Origin: an uncultured Lachnospiraceae bacterium
Lineage (GTDB): Bacteria; Bacillota; Clostridia; Lachnospirales; Lachnospiraceae
Assembly: GCA_947564735.1 (NCBI GenBank)
Contig: CANOEC010000032.1
Span: 1 to 45,945 of the forward strand
DNA: 45,945 nucleotides
Direction: 5' to 3'
Part shown: positions 9,530 to 17,610 of the stretch, one piece after another
Layout: each line of letters begins with the position of its first letter
Numbering within the stretch: the stretch's first letter is position 1
Notes under the pieces: generated by a model
The model's database searches: none
What the model was told of the DNA's origin: nothing
What the model saw: only the letters and a program-made list of their open reading frames with translations
Made by a program: the position numbers and the translations under genes

Positions 9530-11401
9530 GTGAGCGAAGAAAAAACCAAGCCTTTAGAAAAAAAATATTTCAAAAGTGTCATAATTTTCACATTAGCCAT
9601 CATAAATATTAGTTTGGTGGCATCTTTGGAGATGTGGACGAAATCTGCATCGAGGATTGCCGTCATGCTGTTCGGCGGCGTGGGTGCGGTGGTGTGCTAT
9701 CTGCTGCTTGACTTCTTTGGAAAGCAGAAAGAGAAAAGACTGCGGGTACATGCGATGCTGTGGGGGCTTCCTATGGCGGCGGCTTATGTGCTTGGCTGCC
9801 GTATGCGACGCGACGGCACTGCCCTTGCAGGCTTAAAGGAATTACCGGGGCTTGTCCTGCAGGTCGGCTGTCTGACGGTTCTGGCGGCGGCGTGTGTGTG
9901 CATTGTGCTGCGCGGCGGAGCATACAGGGAGGCTTTGCGTCAGTGCGGGCTGCGAAGGATCGTGCTGCAGGAGGGAAAACAGTACCGGTTCTGGCAGGTG
10001 TGGCTGTTTCACAGTATTGTGATTTTGTTATGCTGGCTGCCGGTTTTTCTTGCGTATTATCCGTCGGTGTTTGCCTATGATGCGGAGGGGCAGCTTTATC
10101 AAGTGCTCGCCCATGATTACAGCACACATCATCCGCTGCTGCATACATTATTCCTAGGAGCTTTTTTTAAGCTGGGGGAAATACTGCCCGGTTCCTACTC
10201 CGCAGGGATGGCGGTGCACTCTGTGGTGCAGATGGTGATAATGTCGGCAGTTTTCGGTTATACGACCGCTTTTTTATACCGGAAGGGTGTTCCGGCGTAT
10301 GCACGAAATATACTGCTGTTTTTCTATGCCCTGTTTCCGACGAATTCCATTCTGGCGCTCAGCACGACGAAGGATGTGTTGTTTTCGGCGTTTGTGCTCT
10401 TGTATACGCTGTTTCTTTACAGACTTGTGACGGAGCAGGGGTGGGGTGGGGCGAAGAAAAGCTGGCTGCTGTATGTACTTTGTGCGACGCTTCTTTTATT
10501 GTTCAGGAATAATGCGGTTTATGCGTTTATACTTGCGTCGCCCTGTGTCTGTATCGGATTATACCGGATGCGCGCTGATAAGCCGGGAGTTTTTCAGAAA
10601 TATCTGTTTAGTACGGCTACAGTGCTTGTACTGTTTCTGCTTGGAAGTGTGTTGCTCAAGGCAACGACGGACGCAGAAAACGGCAGTCCGCGGGAAATGC
10701 TCAGCGTTCCCCTGCAGCAGATGGCGCGCACCCGGGTGAAGGCGGAGGAGACGCTGCAGCCAGAGGTGCGGCAGGAGCTGGAGAAATATCTGCCGTCGGA
10801 ATGGGTTTTTGCAGCATACAATCCGTATCTTGCTGATCCGGTCAAGAATCGTGCGGTCATCCATGACGACCCGGCAGGGCTGATAAAAACATGGATAAAG
10901 CTGGGAACGGAGCATCCGCAGATTTATATAGATGCCTTTCTGGATAATTCCATCGGTTACTGGTTTATTGAGGATAAGACACATGCGCAGATATACGGGC
11001 TGGGAACGGAGAGCGGTTTTGGATATCTTTCGACTGACAACAGAACAATGCCTGCGGGCTGTGAAATCATAGAGCACAGTTATTTGCCGCGACTCAGAAG
11101 ATTTATGGAAAAGATAGTTTCCGATAATGTCTATCAGGCGATGCCGGTTGTGCGTCTTATTTTTGCGCCGGCATTCTATTGGTGGATGTTGTGCATGTAC
11201 ATGGCGGCAGTATTATATAGGAGGAAGTACAATATGCTGCTTCCGGCAGCCTTTTTGGTCGTTTATTATATGACGCTTTTGCTTTCGCCGACGGTACTGA
11301 TACGCTATATGTATCCGTTTGTGGTGTCGGTTCCTGCCATATGTTGTTGTATAAGTACGGATATAGGAAAAACTGGCGGAAAATTATACAATAAAAATTA
11401 A
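9530..11401 (+). CDS. Large polytopic membrane protein, DUF6020-like
   Basis: Integral membrane protein of 623 residues. It has many hydrophobic segments (roughly twelve or more) and a large polar loop at about residues 380-520 containing ENGSPREMLSVPLQQMAR. The YPSVFAYDAEGQLYQV and THHPLLHTLFLG stretches near residues 180-205 resemble the conserved region of DUF6020 proteins and of GT-C-type membrane glycosyltransferases, with acidic and histidine residues in an early loop. The family name is from memory and tentative. It may add or move a sugar or lipid-linked group on cell envelope material, but no donor or acceptor can be named. The start is GTG 9530, with AGAGGA 9 bases upstream. Repeat element C precedes it; the alarmone synthetase follows with its own promoter. 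Confidence 0.7.
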   Translation: MSEEKTKPLEKKYFKSVIIFTLAIINISLVASLEMWTKSASRIAVMLFGGVGAVVCYLLLDFFGKQKEKRLRVHAMLWGLPMAAAYVLGCRMRRDGTALAGLKELPGLVLQVGCLTVLAAACVCIVLRGGAYREALRQCGLRRIVLQEGKQYRFWQVWLFHSIVILLCWLPVFLAYYPSVFAYDAEGQLYQVLAHDYSTHHPLLHTLFLGAFFKLGEILPGSYSAGMAVHSVVQMVIMSAVFGYTTAFLYRKGVPAYARNILLFFYALFPTNSILALSTTKDVLFSAFVLLYTLFLYRLVTEQGWGGAKKSWLLYVLCATLLLLFRNNAVYAFILASPCVCIGLYRMRADKPGVFQKYLFSTATVLVLFLLGSVLLKATTDAENGSPREMLSVPLQQMARTRVKAEETLQPEVRQELEKYLPSEWVFAAYNPYLADPVKNRAVIHDDPAGLIKTWIKLGTEHPQIYIDAFLDNSIGYWFIEDKTHAQIYGLGTESGFGYLSTDNRTMPAGCEIIEHSYLPRLRRFMEKIVSDNVYQAMPVVRLIFAPAFYWWMLCMYMAAVLYRRKYNMLLPAAFLVVYYMTLLLSPTVLIRYMYPFVVSVPAICCCISTDIGKTGGKLYNKN

Positions 11402-11428
11402 ATAATTATGAATTTTTTGTGTAAAATA

Positions 11429-11457
11429 TACATTTAAGACAAAAAATGTGGTATACT
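11429..11457 (+). promoter_or_regulatory. Promoter for the alarmone synthetase gene
   Basis: TACATT (11429-11434), 17-base spacer, TATACT (11452-11457) with an extended TGG immediately upstream. The predicted transcript has a leader of about 110 bases. Near its 5' end is a perfect hairpin, GCGGTAT/ATACCGC (11478-11484 with 11489-11495) with a 4-base loop. Confidence 0.5.
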
Positions 11458-11572
11458 TTGTGTATGTAATGAGTAAAGCGGTATATAGATACCGCATGAT
11501 ACATTGCGAATGAGCGCGGATGGGTGGATCCGTGCCTGATGATAGTCAATTTTGGTACTTTTAGGGGGAAAA

Positions 11573-12223
11573 ATGGAAATAAGAATCGACAGAGACGGCG
11601 ACATTGACAGCTGGAAAGAAGTGACGCTGATTTATAACTCTGCTTTAAAACAAATTTCTACAAAATTGGAAATCTTAAATGATGAGTTCCAGCATGTACA
11701 CAGATATAATCCGATTGAACATATTAAATCGCGGATTAAGACACCGGAAAGTATTGTCAAGAAATTGAAGAAACACGGCTATGAATCGACGATCAACAAT
11801 ATGATTCGCTATGTCAATGATATAGCGGGGATTCGGGTCATTTGTTCTTTTTCTTCCGATATTTATCAGATTGCGGAGATGATTAGCAACCAGAGTGATA
11901 TCAAGGTGATTTCCGTGAAGGATTATATTGTCAATCCGAAAGCGAGCGGTTACAAGAGTTACCACATGCTGGTGACCGTGCCGGTATATCTGTCCGACCG
12001 CATCGCGGATACGAAGGTGGAAATACAGATTCGGACGGTTGCGATGGACTTCTGGGCGAGTCTGGAGCACAAGATACATTACAAGTTCGAGGGAAATGCA
12101 CCGGAACATATCAAAGATGAGCTGGTGGAGTGTGCGCAGATGGTTTCTGAACTGGATGCCAGAATGCTTGCGCTGAATGAAGAGATTCAGCATATCGAAC
12201 GGCAGCAGATGGAAGAATATTGA
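11573..12223 (+). CDS. relQ: Small alarmone synthetase, RelQ-like (p)ppGpp synthetase
   Basis: Single-domain GTP pyrophosphokinase that transfers pyrophosphate from ATP to GDP/GTP, producing (p)ppGpp for stress and stationary-phase control. At 216 residues it has only the RelA/SpoT synthetase domain, with no hydrolase HD domain or C-terminal regulatory domains. Motifs seen: DIAGIRV at 83-89, NPKASGYKSYH near 124-134, EIQIRT at 150-155, and WASLEHKIHYK following. A C-terminal helix rich in Glu and Gln matches the tetramerising tail of RelQ/RelP enzymes. ATG 11573 follows TTAGGGGGAAAA. It has its own promoter and a strong terminator, so it appears monocistronic. RelQ and RelP (YjbM and YwaC in Bacillus) are hard to separate by eye; RelQ is the better guess. 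Confidence 0.9.
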   Translation: MEIRIDRDGDIDSWKEVTLIYNSALKQISTKLEILNDEFQHVHRYNPIEHIKSRIKTPESIVKKLKKHGYESTINNMIRYVNDIAGIRVICSFSSDIYQIAEMISNQSDIKVISVKDYIVNPKASGYKSYHMLVTVPVYLSDRIADTKVEIQIRTVAMDFWASLEHKIHYKFEGNAPEHIKDELVECAQMVSELDARMLALNEEIQHIERQQMEEY

Positions 12224-12266
12224 TGCAGCATGTTCTGTAGGACGATGGAATGATAATGGAATAAGG

Positions 12267-12309
12267 AAAGAGTATCGCAGGTAGCAGGTTACGGGCGGTA
12301 CTCTTTTTT
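12267..12309 (+). terminator. Rho-independent terminator after relQ
   Basis: A 12-bp stem (12267-12278 with 12295-12306) containing one G-U wobble and a 16-base loop, ending in a run of seven T from 12303 that extends the 3' arm. It lies 44 bases past the stop codon. Confidence 0.75.
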
Positions 12310-12316
12310 TATGTAA

Positions 12317-12390
12317 TAGGAAATTTCTCCAAAGCGTGGAAGAATGCGAAGCATTCTTCCGAACACAATGCCGAAGGCATTTGGTACGGG
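12317..12390. repeat. Dispersed triloop hairpin element, copy D
   Basis: Header TAGGAAATTTCTCCAAAG, then perfect 10-bp stem GGAAGAATGC/GCATTCTTCC (12338-12347 with 12351-12360) around GAA. A weaker stem (12361-12372 with 12376-12387) around GAA follows, where only the inner six pairs are intact. It lies between the relQ terminator and the AraC-type regulator gene. Confidence 0.8.
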
Positions 12391-12510
12391 ATCCATCTTC
12401 TGTAGACATTGATTTCATATCTTCAATTCGCAAGAAATGATAATACAGATAAGAAAAGTTATTGTACAATATATTAGCTAACTATGAAAGCGGCGTAAAA
12501 GTGAGGAAAA

Positions 12511-13398
12511 ATGAATAATCTGCAATTGATAGAAAAAGTATTATATTACATCGATGAGTATATCTATGAGGAACTGACCTATGAGCGTCTGGCGGAAGTG
12601 TTTGGGTACTCTGCCTTTCATTTTCACAAGATTTTTTCATCCGTAACAGAATTAAGTATCACAGAGTATATAAGAAAGCGCCGTCTCACCATGGCATATA
12701 AAAAACTATGTGAGACAACAGAGACGGTTACAGATATTTGTTACAGTGTTGGTTTTAATAGTATTCAGACTTTTAATCGAGTGTTTAAGGATACTTTCGG
12801 AATGCCGCCACGTGTGGCAAGGGATAAGCAGGAAAAGATTACCTGCCGTAGTGTAGAAGAAATCGTTGCAGGATATTTAAAACGTATTCCGATAAAGGGT
12901 GAGTTTTCTATAGAGCCACGTTTTGAAGAAAGAGAAGAATTTGTAATTGCCGGATACAGAAGGCACACCAGAGAGGGTTTTGATGTGATAGGAGAGTCGT
13001 GGTTTGAGTTAAAGAGCAACATGGATACCATTGAAAGAAAAAATGAACATACGATGTATGGTTTTGAAGATTATTCGGAGGAATTTAGTTCCGAGACATT
13101 GGCATTTTATTATATGGCTGGAGTAGAAGTGGACAAGAATACAATCCTTCCGAAAGGTGTATATCGCAAGGTGGTGCCAGAAGCAAAGTATGCGGTCTTT
13201 ACAGTGAATGGCAATAATGCTAACGGAGAAATTTGGAAAGCACTCCGCTATATTTATTCTGTATGGCTGCCAAATTCGGAATACTGTATGGATGAAAATA
13301 CGTTGTTTGATTTTGAATATTATGACGAGCGTTGGGATTGTCAGTTTGGAGCAGCACAAATGGAAATCTATATACCGATAAAGAAAATGGGGGGATAG
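12511..13398 (+). CDS. AraC-family regulator with GyrI-like effector-binding domain
   Basis: Transcription regulator of 295 residues. The N-terminal 105 residues form the double helix-turn-helix of AraC/XylS proteins (LAEVFGYSAFHFHKIF, then ITEYIRKRRL, DICYSVGFNSIQTFNRVFK, and the ending FGMPPRVARD). Residues from about 130 onward match the GyrI-like/BmrR effector-binding fold, with a WxxL-type core and a C-terminal PIKKMGG ending, suggesting it binds a small cationic or hydrophobic ligand as in SoxS/Rob-type drug sensors. It is followed by one base and then the hydrolase-like gene, whose ribosome site lies inside this gene's 3' end, so the three-gene set is probably one operon. It may control the downstream UvrA-like gene or itself; that is inference. 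Confidence 0.9.
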   Translation: MNNLQLIEKVLYYIDEYIYEELTYERLAEVFGYSAFHFHKIFSSVTELSITEYIRKRRLTMAYKKLCETTETVTDICYSVGFNSIQTFNRVFKDTFGMPPRVARDKQEKITCRSVEEIVAGYLKRIPIKGEFSIEPRFEEREEFVIAGYRRHTREGFDVIGESWFELKSNMDTIERKNEHTMYGFEDYSEEFSSETLAFYYMAGVEVDKNTILPKGVYRKVVPEAKYAVFTVNGNNANGEIWKALRYIYSVWLPNSEYCMDENTLFDFEYYDERWDCQFGAAQMEIYIPIKKMGG

Positions 13399-13399
13399 G

Positions 13400-14128
13400 A
13401 TGAAAAAGTCACTTGAACGGATAGAAAATTATGTACGTGAAATGCGATATAAGAACATTGACAATATTTTGATTACGAAAAATGGGCAGGAAGTCTATTT
13501 AAAAAATTTTAAGAAAGAGTTTGACGGAAAAAAACATCGCATTGCCTCTGTTGTAAAGAGTATTATTTCTTTGGGAACGGGAATTGCTGTTGACAGGGGA
13601 TATGTGGGAATGGATGACTATATTTGCGAATACCTAGGAGAATCGTTCGATGATATGACGGCAAAGGAGCATAGGAAAATTACAATAAGAGATTTATTGA
13701 CGCTTTCCTCCGGAATCTACTGGCAGTTTGGGATTCATGCGAGTCAGCCGCTTTGGCAGACCGTGGAAGCCGAGGGGGATTGGAGCCGGGCAATCTTAGA
13801 GCTTCCGAGTGCATATACGCCGGGAACGAAATTCTATTATAAAGATGCGGATGTTTATCTGCTGACGCAGGTGCTGCAGAAGGCGACAGCAAAACAGATT
13901 GATACCAATGAGTTTGTAAAGTATTTTGGAATGCGGGAGTATGGTTTTTTGTGGTGGATTCATGAGGAGGCATATTTTGCCAGAGGATTTGGTGGGAATG
14001 AGATAGCGGTTTTTCCGAAGTACGGTCTGGTTGTGGTAATTCAGGCAACGGCGAAAAAAGTATCAAAAGAATATTTAGATGTGATATATAATGTGATTTT
14101 GAAACAAGAATCATTAATATTGAAGTAG
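13400..14128 (+). CDS. Beta-lactamase-family serine hydrolase, internally shortened
   Basis: Related to the class C beta-lactamase / penicillin-binding-protein-like serine hydrolases. The SxxK catalytic motif is S50-V-V-K53 in a RIASVVKSIISLGTGIAVDRG context, and RDLLTLSSGIYW follows as expected. The second-motif region reads FYYKDADVYLL, where families normally show YSN, so the key Tyr and Asn may be altered. After about residue 173 the protein jumps directly to REYGFLWWI and GFGGNEIAVFPKYGLVVV, which in full-length relatives (usually over 300 residues) lie well further downstream. At 242 residues an in-frame loss of roughly 70-90 residues is likely. It starts 1 base after the AraC gene. Activity is doubtful. 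Confidence 0.75.
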   Translation: MKKSLERIENYVREMRYKNIDNILITKNGQEVYLKNFKKEFDGKKHRIASVVKSIISLGTGIAVDRGYVGMDDYICEYLGESFDDMTAKEHRKITIRDLLTLSSGIYWQFGIHASQPLWQTVEAEGDWSRAILELPSAYTPGTKFYYKDADVYLLTQVLQKATAKQIDTNEFVKYFGMREYGFLWWIHEEAYFARGFGGNEIAVFPKYGLVVVIQATAKKVSKEYLDVIYNVILKQESLILK

Positions 14129-14140
14129 GAGAACGGTAAT

Positions 14141-15949
14141 ATGAGAGAGGACATGCTCCGAATCAGGAACGCATTTGCAAATAATTTGAAACACATTGAT
14201 GTTGATATACCATTAGGAAAATTGACCGTAATTACCGGTGTGAGCGGTTCGGGGAAGTCCAGTCTGGCATTTGATACGATTTATGAGGAGGGCAGACGCC
14301 GGTATCTGATGTTTAGCGGCTTGGAAACGGAAACCAATCAGACTTACGGTGAGATTACAGGGTTGTCCCCTACGGTTGCACTGGAACAAAGGGTGATTCG
14401 GCAAACAAATGTAAGAAGTACGGTAGGAAGCAAAAGTCAGTTGAAGGTCTTTCTGCAAAGTCTGCCGGTTAACGAAGACGGAGTGGTCAAGGGGATTATA
14501 AAGAAAGCTGAATTGATGGAGGAGGTTGGGCTGTCTCATTTATCCTTGGGGAGAAACGTACCGACATTAAGCGGAGGAGAGGTACAGCGGCTGGTTCTGG
14601 TTAGTTACTTGATTACGAATCTGCAATCGTTGATTTTTGTGTTTGATGAACCCACCATAGGGTTACATGAGATAGAAAAACAGAGACTGATTCAAGTGAT
14701 TCGCAAACTGGTTGAGAATCAGAACACGGTAATTGTGGTGGAACATGATAAGAATTTTATGGCGCAGGCGGATTATATTGTGGAAATCGGACCGGGTGCG
14801 GGAGAATATGGCGGACAGTTGGTGTTTCAGGGAAGCTATGAGAAATTCTTAAGCTGTAAAGACTCCGTCACATCCTGTTATCTGAACAGTTCCTGCCGGA
14901 TACAGTCAAGTGCCAAAAGCCGGAAGGTGGATTTGAATGATGCACTAAAGCTGGAAAATATAACGATACATAATCTGCAGTCAGTTTCCGCCATGATTCC
15001 TTTGGGTGTCATGGTGGGAATTGCAGGCGTGTCGGGCAGCGGCAAATCGAGTTTGATATCGGATGCCTTGGTTTCTATATTGAAGAAGAATTTACAGAAT
15101 CGGTTCGTTGATTTATCGGAGGAAGAAGAGGAAGATTCGGAAGAAGACATAGGACTTTGGAATGGAGATGTACAGGGCATTGAGAAAATAGAAAAATGTA
15201 TTATTGTGGATCAAAAACCGATAGGAAGAAAAAGTACATCGACACCAATCAGTTACCTCGGTGGACTGGAAAGAATCAGGAAATTGTTGGCAGACACAGC
15301 CTATGCAAAGGAACATGATTACAGAAAAGGGCTGTTTTCTAAGAACTCGGAGGGGCGTTGTTTGTGTTGTCAGGGATTAGGTGAGATTCCGATAGATATC
15401 GGACTTGGAAATCAGTTATTCTTACGGTGCGAGGACTGTGCCGGGACAGGATATGTTCCGGAGGCGCTTGAAGTAAGCTATAACGGGAAAAATATCCATG
15501 AAATCATGCAGATGTCCTTTGAGGAAGCGGAAGCTTTTTTTAAGCAGGATAAAAAGCTGTCCGCACTTATGACAGTCATGGAGCGGGTTGGTATGGGATA
15601 CATGAAGCTTGGACAAAAGACGACTACCATCAGTGGCGGTGAAGCACAGAGGATTAAGCTCGCGAAGGAATTGAGCCAGTCCACAAGGGGATGCCTATTT
15701 ATTTTAGATGAGCCTACTACTGGATTGTCATTTCGGGATACCGATCATTTGATGCGTTTATTGAATGACATTGTCGACGCGGGAAATTCCATGATCATTA
15801 TTGAACATGATACAGATGTTTTGCAAAACTGTGATTACTTAATTGAACTTGGTCCCGGTGGCGGAACGGCAGGAGGAAGGATTATTTCTGCGGGAACTGT
15901 TGAGGAGATAAAGAGAAATCCGAATTCTGTGATTGCAAAATACTTATAA
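14141..15949 (+). CDS. UvrA-like ABC-ATPase, short form
   Basis: Tandem ABC protein related to excinuclease subunit A. First half: Walker A GVSGSGKSS at 33-41, signature LSGGEVQR at 143-150, Walker B near FDEPTIGL at about 168. Second half: Walker A GVSGSGKSS from 296, a four-cysteine zinc site near 406-440 (CLCC, then CEDC), signature ISGGEAQR from 497, and FILDEPTTGL. At 602 residues it is far shorter than canonical UvrA (about 940) and shorter than the UvrA-like drug-resistance paralogues I know (roughly 750 or more). Only about 50 residues separate the first Q-loop-like region from the first signature, so the first zinc module and insertion domain are missing. AGGAGAACGG precedes ATG 14141. 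A role in DNA damage or antibiotic tolerance is inference. Confidence 0.8.
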   Translation: MREDMLRIRNAFANNLKHIDVDIPLGKLTVITGVSGSGKSSLAFDTIYEEGRRRYLMFSGLETETNQTYGEITGLSPTVALEQRVIRQTNVRSTVGSKSQLKVFLQSLPVNEDGVVKGIIKKAELMEEVGLSHLSLGRNVPTLSGGEVQRLVLVSYLITNLQSLIFVFDEPTIGLHEIEKQRLIQVIRKLVENQNTVIVVEHDKNFMAQADYIVEIGPGAGEYGGQLVFQGSYEKFLSCKDSVTSCYLNSSCRIQSSAKSRKVDLNDALKLENITIHNLQSVSAMIPLGVMVGIAGVSGSGKSSLISDALVSILKKNLQNRFVDLSEEEEEDSEEDIGLWNGDVQGIEKIEKCIIVDQKPIGRKSTSTPISYLGGLERIRKLLADTAYAKEHDYRKGLFSKNSEGRCLCCQGLGEIPIDIGLGNQLFLRCEDCAGTGYVPEALEVSYNGKNIHEIMQMSFEEAEAFFKQDKKLSALMTVMERVGMGYMKLGQKTTTISGGEAQRIKLAKELSQSTRGCLFILDEPTTGLSFRDTDHLMRLLNDIVDAGNSMIIIEHDTDVLQNCDYLIELGPGGGTAGGRIISAGTVEEIKRNPNSVIAKYL

Positions 15950-16127
15950 GGGAAGAGATAAGTGCACGTCAAACATTACATGGTGCAATCCAAAAGACCT
16001 ATTCCCAGTGTCTTGTAGGAGAAATAAGTTTTTTTAATGGTGTCTAACATAAGGCAGTTTTCACAGACTATATCAGTGAAGGCTTTTAATCTTTTTATTG
16101 GCTGATGCATATCTATTTGAAATGTTG

Positions 16128-16156
16128 TTGACATTCAAAAATAGGTGCGGTATACT
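16128..16156 (+). promoter_or_regulatory. Sigma-A promoter for the VOC-family gene
   Basis: Consensus TTGACA (16128-16133), 17-base spacer, TATACT (16151-16156). It is the only clear signal in the 348-base gap 15950-16297. The rest of that gap shows no gene or strong hairpin; AACATTACATG near 15970 matches one arm of the palindrome at 20901. Confidence 0.65.
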
Positions 16157-16297
16157 GATAAAATAGAACATATGTTCGAGATTAAATGATGCTTTCATCT
16201 ATGCCAAGGGATTGTTTACGGGGAGAAGAATCAATGCAGTAAGAAATCAATGCGTTTGGCGGAATATATTTTATGCATAGTCAGTAAGGAGGATTAT

Positions 16298-16696
16298 ATG
16301 ATTGCACCAGCCATACACTTTAAAGACAATTGTCTTCAAGCAATTGAGTTTTACGAAAAAGTATTTGATGTATCTGATAAACAAATTTTTTTCCGTAGTG
16401 AAGCACCAGATAATTTAGGGATATCTAAGTCTGAAAAGACAAAGAATCTGGTAATGCACTCATGCATCAACATATGTGGAAACTATATTAACATGAGTGA
16501 TACGTTAGGAGAGGTTATATCAGGCAATCAAGTTATTTTAAATGTGTATATGTCATCTGATGAAGATGTAATAAATGCGTATCAGAAACTTAAGGAAGGC
16601 GGAGAGATTATTGTAAAAGCGGGTCCGCAAATTTTTTCTCCTATGTATGCATCAGTGAAGGACCGATTCGGTGTTCAATGGCAGATTATGTCCTAG
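16298..16696 (+). CDS. VOC-family protein, PhnB/glyoxalase-like
   Basis: Protein of 132 residues with the paired beta-alpha-beta-beta-beta units of the vicinal oxygen chelate superfamily, closest in pattern to PhnB-type proteins. Typical features are the opening IAPAIHFKDNCLQAIEFYEKVFD, a central MHSCINICGNYINMSD strand pair, and the closing DRFGVQWQIM. These proteins often bind small molecules or confer resistance (bleomycin, fosfomycin relatives), but no substrate is deducible here. ATG 16298 is preceded by an ideal AGGAGGATTAT; the open frame from 16250 has no family match. It has its own promoter. Its AT-rich composition fits the surrounding accessory region. Confidence 0.85.
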   Translation: MIAPAIHFKDNCLQAIEFYEKVFDVSDKQIFFRSEAPDNLGISKSEKTKNLVMHSCINICGNYINMSDTLGEVISGNQVILNVYMSSDEDVINAYQKLKEGGEIIVKAGPQIFSPMYASVKDRFGVQWQIMS

Positions 16697-16751
16697 AAAG
16701 TAAGAAGCACTGTGTGATATCTTGTGTAAGCGGTGTCAGAACGGATACTGA

Positions 16752-17258
16752 AATTGGCAGGGAGTAAGACAGGCGCAGCGGGATATTGAGTATATGCGCG
16801 ATTACATGAATGCGCCGCTCATCTATTGCGGAGAACAACATGGCTACCAGTATGAGAAGGAATTTTCGCTTCCCAGCTTTTTTCTGTCTGAGCATGAAAA
16901 AGATATGATGCATTTGCTGGCGGAGCAATGTCAGAATATAGGTGCGTTCGGCTATCGTAAATATAGGAATCAAGCGGATATTCTGAATAAGATTACAGAG
17001 AACAAGCCATACAGCGGCGTCAGAAGAGAGCCGTATCTTGCCAGACTGCAAATAACCGGGGAACGAAAATCCACTACCGTGCTGGACTATTTTGTCTGTA
17101 AAAAAGACGCAGACGATGTCTATACTTACGCTTTTTTTGAACCGGATATCTTTATCAGCGTTCTAATCGCAAGTAATCTTTCGTTTCGGATTCTTTCTCC
17201 AAACTGGCTGAATGAGTACATGAAAAAAAGGCTTAACGAAATTTTATCAAAACTATGA
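16752..17258 (+). pseudogene. Remnant of a YafY/WYL-type transcription regulator
   Basis: The frame from 16752 to 17258 reads RQAQRDIEYMRDYMNAPL soon after an upstream TGA at 16749-16751. This resembles the recognition helix and linker of YafY/DeoR-type regulators, but the rest of the helix-turn-helix is absent. The first ATG is 16794, giving at most 154 residues, and it has no convincing ribosome site. The C-terminal part (LDYFVCKKDADDVYTYAFFEPDIFISVLIASN, ending LNEYMKKRLNEILSKL) looks like the end of a ligand-binding regulator domain. I therefore read it as a 5'-truncated regulator gene, possibly also shortened inside. An intact but unfamiliar 154-residue protein is the alternative. Confidence 0.5.
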
Positions 17259-17286
17259 CATCATATGTCATACTTTCTGTGCCATA

Positions 17287-17610
17287 ATGAGTTTATCAAT
17301 CAGAAGGAGCGGAAATACAGATGCAAGTCTGCCGATATTATATAACAATCTGGGAAAGACTTTTGAATATGCGCCCGTTTTGTACTGCGAAATCCCGCAG
17401 GGAACAAAGGATACAGACCCCGACCGTGCGTTTTTGGATTTCCTTAGCATCTACGTACAGGAAATGCACCGCGTCTCTGAGAATCCGGAACGCGCCTATG
17501 GACTGGCGGTATATGACATGCTGGTAAATGCCGTTCAGGAAAAGGCTGTCAATACGTTTGGCTTAAGGTACTGTACCGGAATCTATTATGAGCGCAAAGA
17601 GGCAATCTAA
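17287..17610 (+). CDS. Hypothetical protein
   Basis: Frame of 107 residues with no domain I recognise and no signal peptide or membrane segment. The middle is well structured in appearance (DRAFLDFLSIYVQEMHRV, then AYGLAVYDMLVNAVQ), suggesting a helical protein. The start is uncertain: an AGAAGGAGC site at about 17302 points to an ATG at 17321 in a different frame, which yields an unlikely Arg/Cys/Trp-rich peptide. The frame used here has the more protein-like composition. A small 5' frameshift or a truncated N-terminus is therefore possible. Its stop codon directly abuts the ATG of the next gene, suggesting coupled translation. Confidence 0.45.
   Translation: MSLSIRRSGNTDASLPILYNNLGKTFEYAPVLYCEIPQGTKDTDPDRAFLDFLSIYVQEMHRVSENPERAYGLAVYDMLVNAVQEKAVNTFGLRYCTGIYYERKEAI

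Noticed and set aside
1699-12390. CRISPR array from the repeated hairpins
   Set aside because: Copies are kilobases apart, contain variable stems rather than identical repeats, and no spacers or cas genes are present.
11675-12469. 264-residue open frame antisense to relQ
   Set aside because: It runs across the relQ terminator and the hairpin element, and relQ motifs are unambiguous on the other strand.
17321-17527. 68-residue frame with a good ribosome site
   Set aside because: The product is unusually rich in Arg, Cys and Trp and stops early, while the overlapping frame from 17287 is more protein-like and abuts the next gene.
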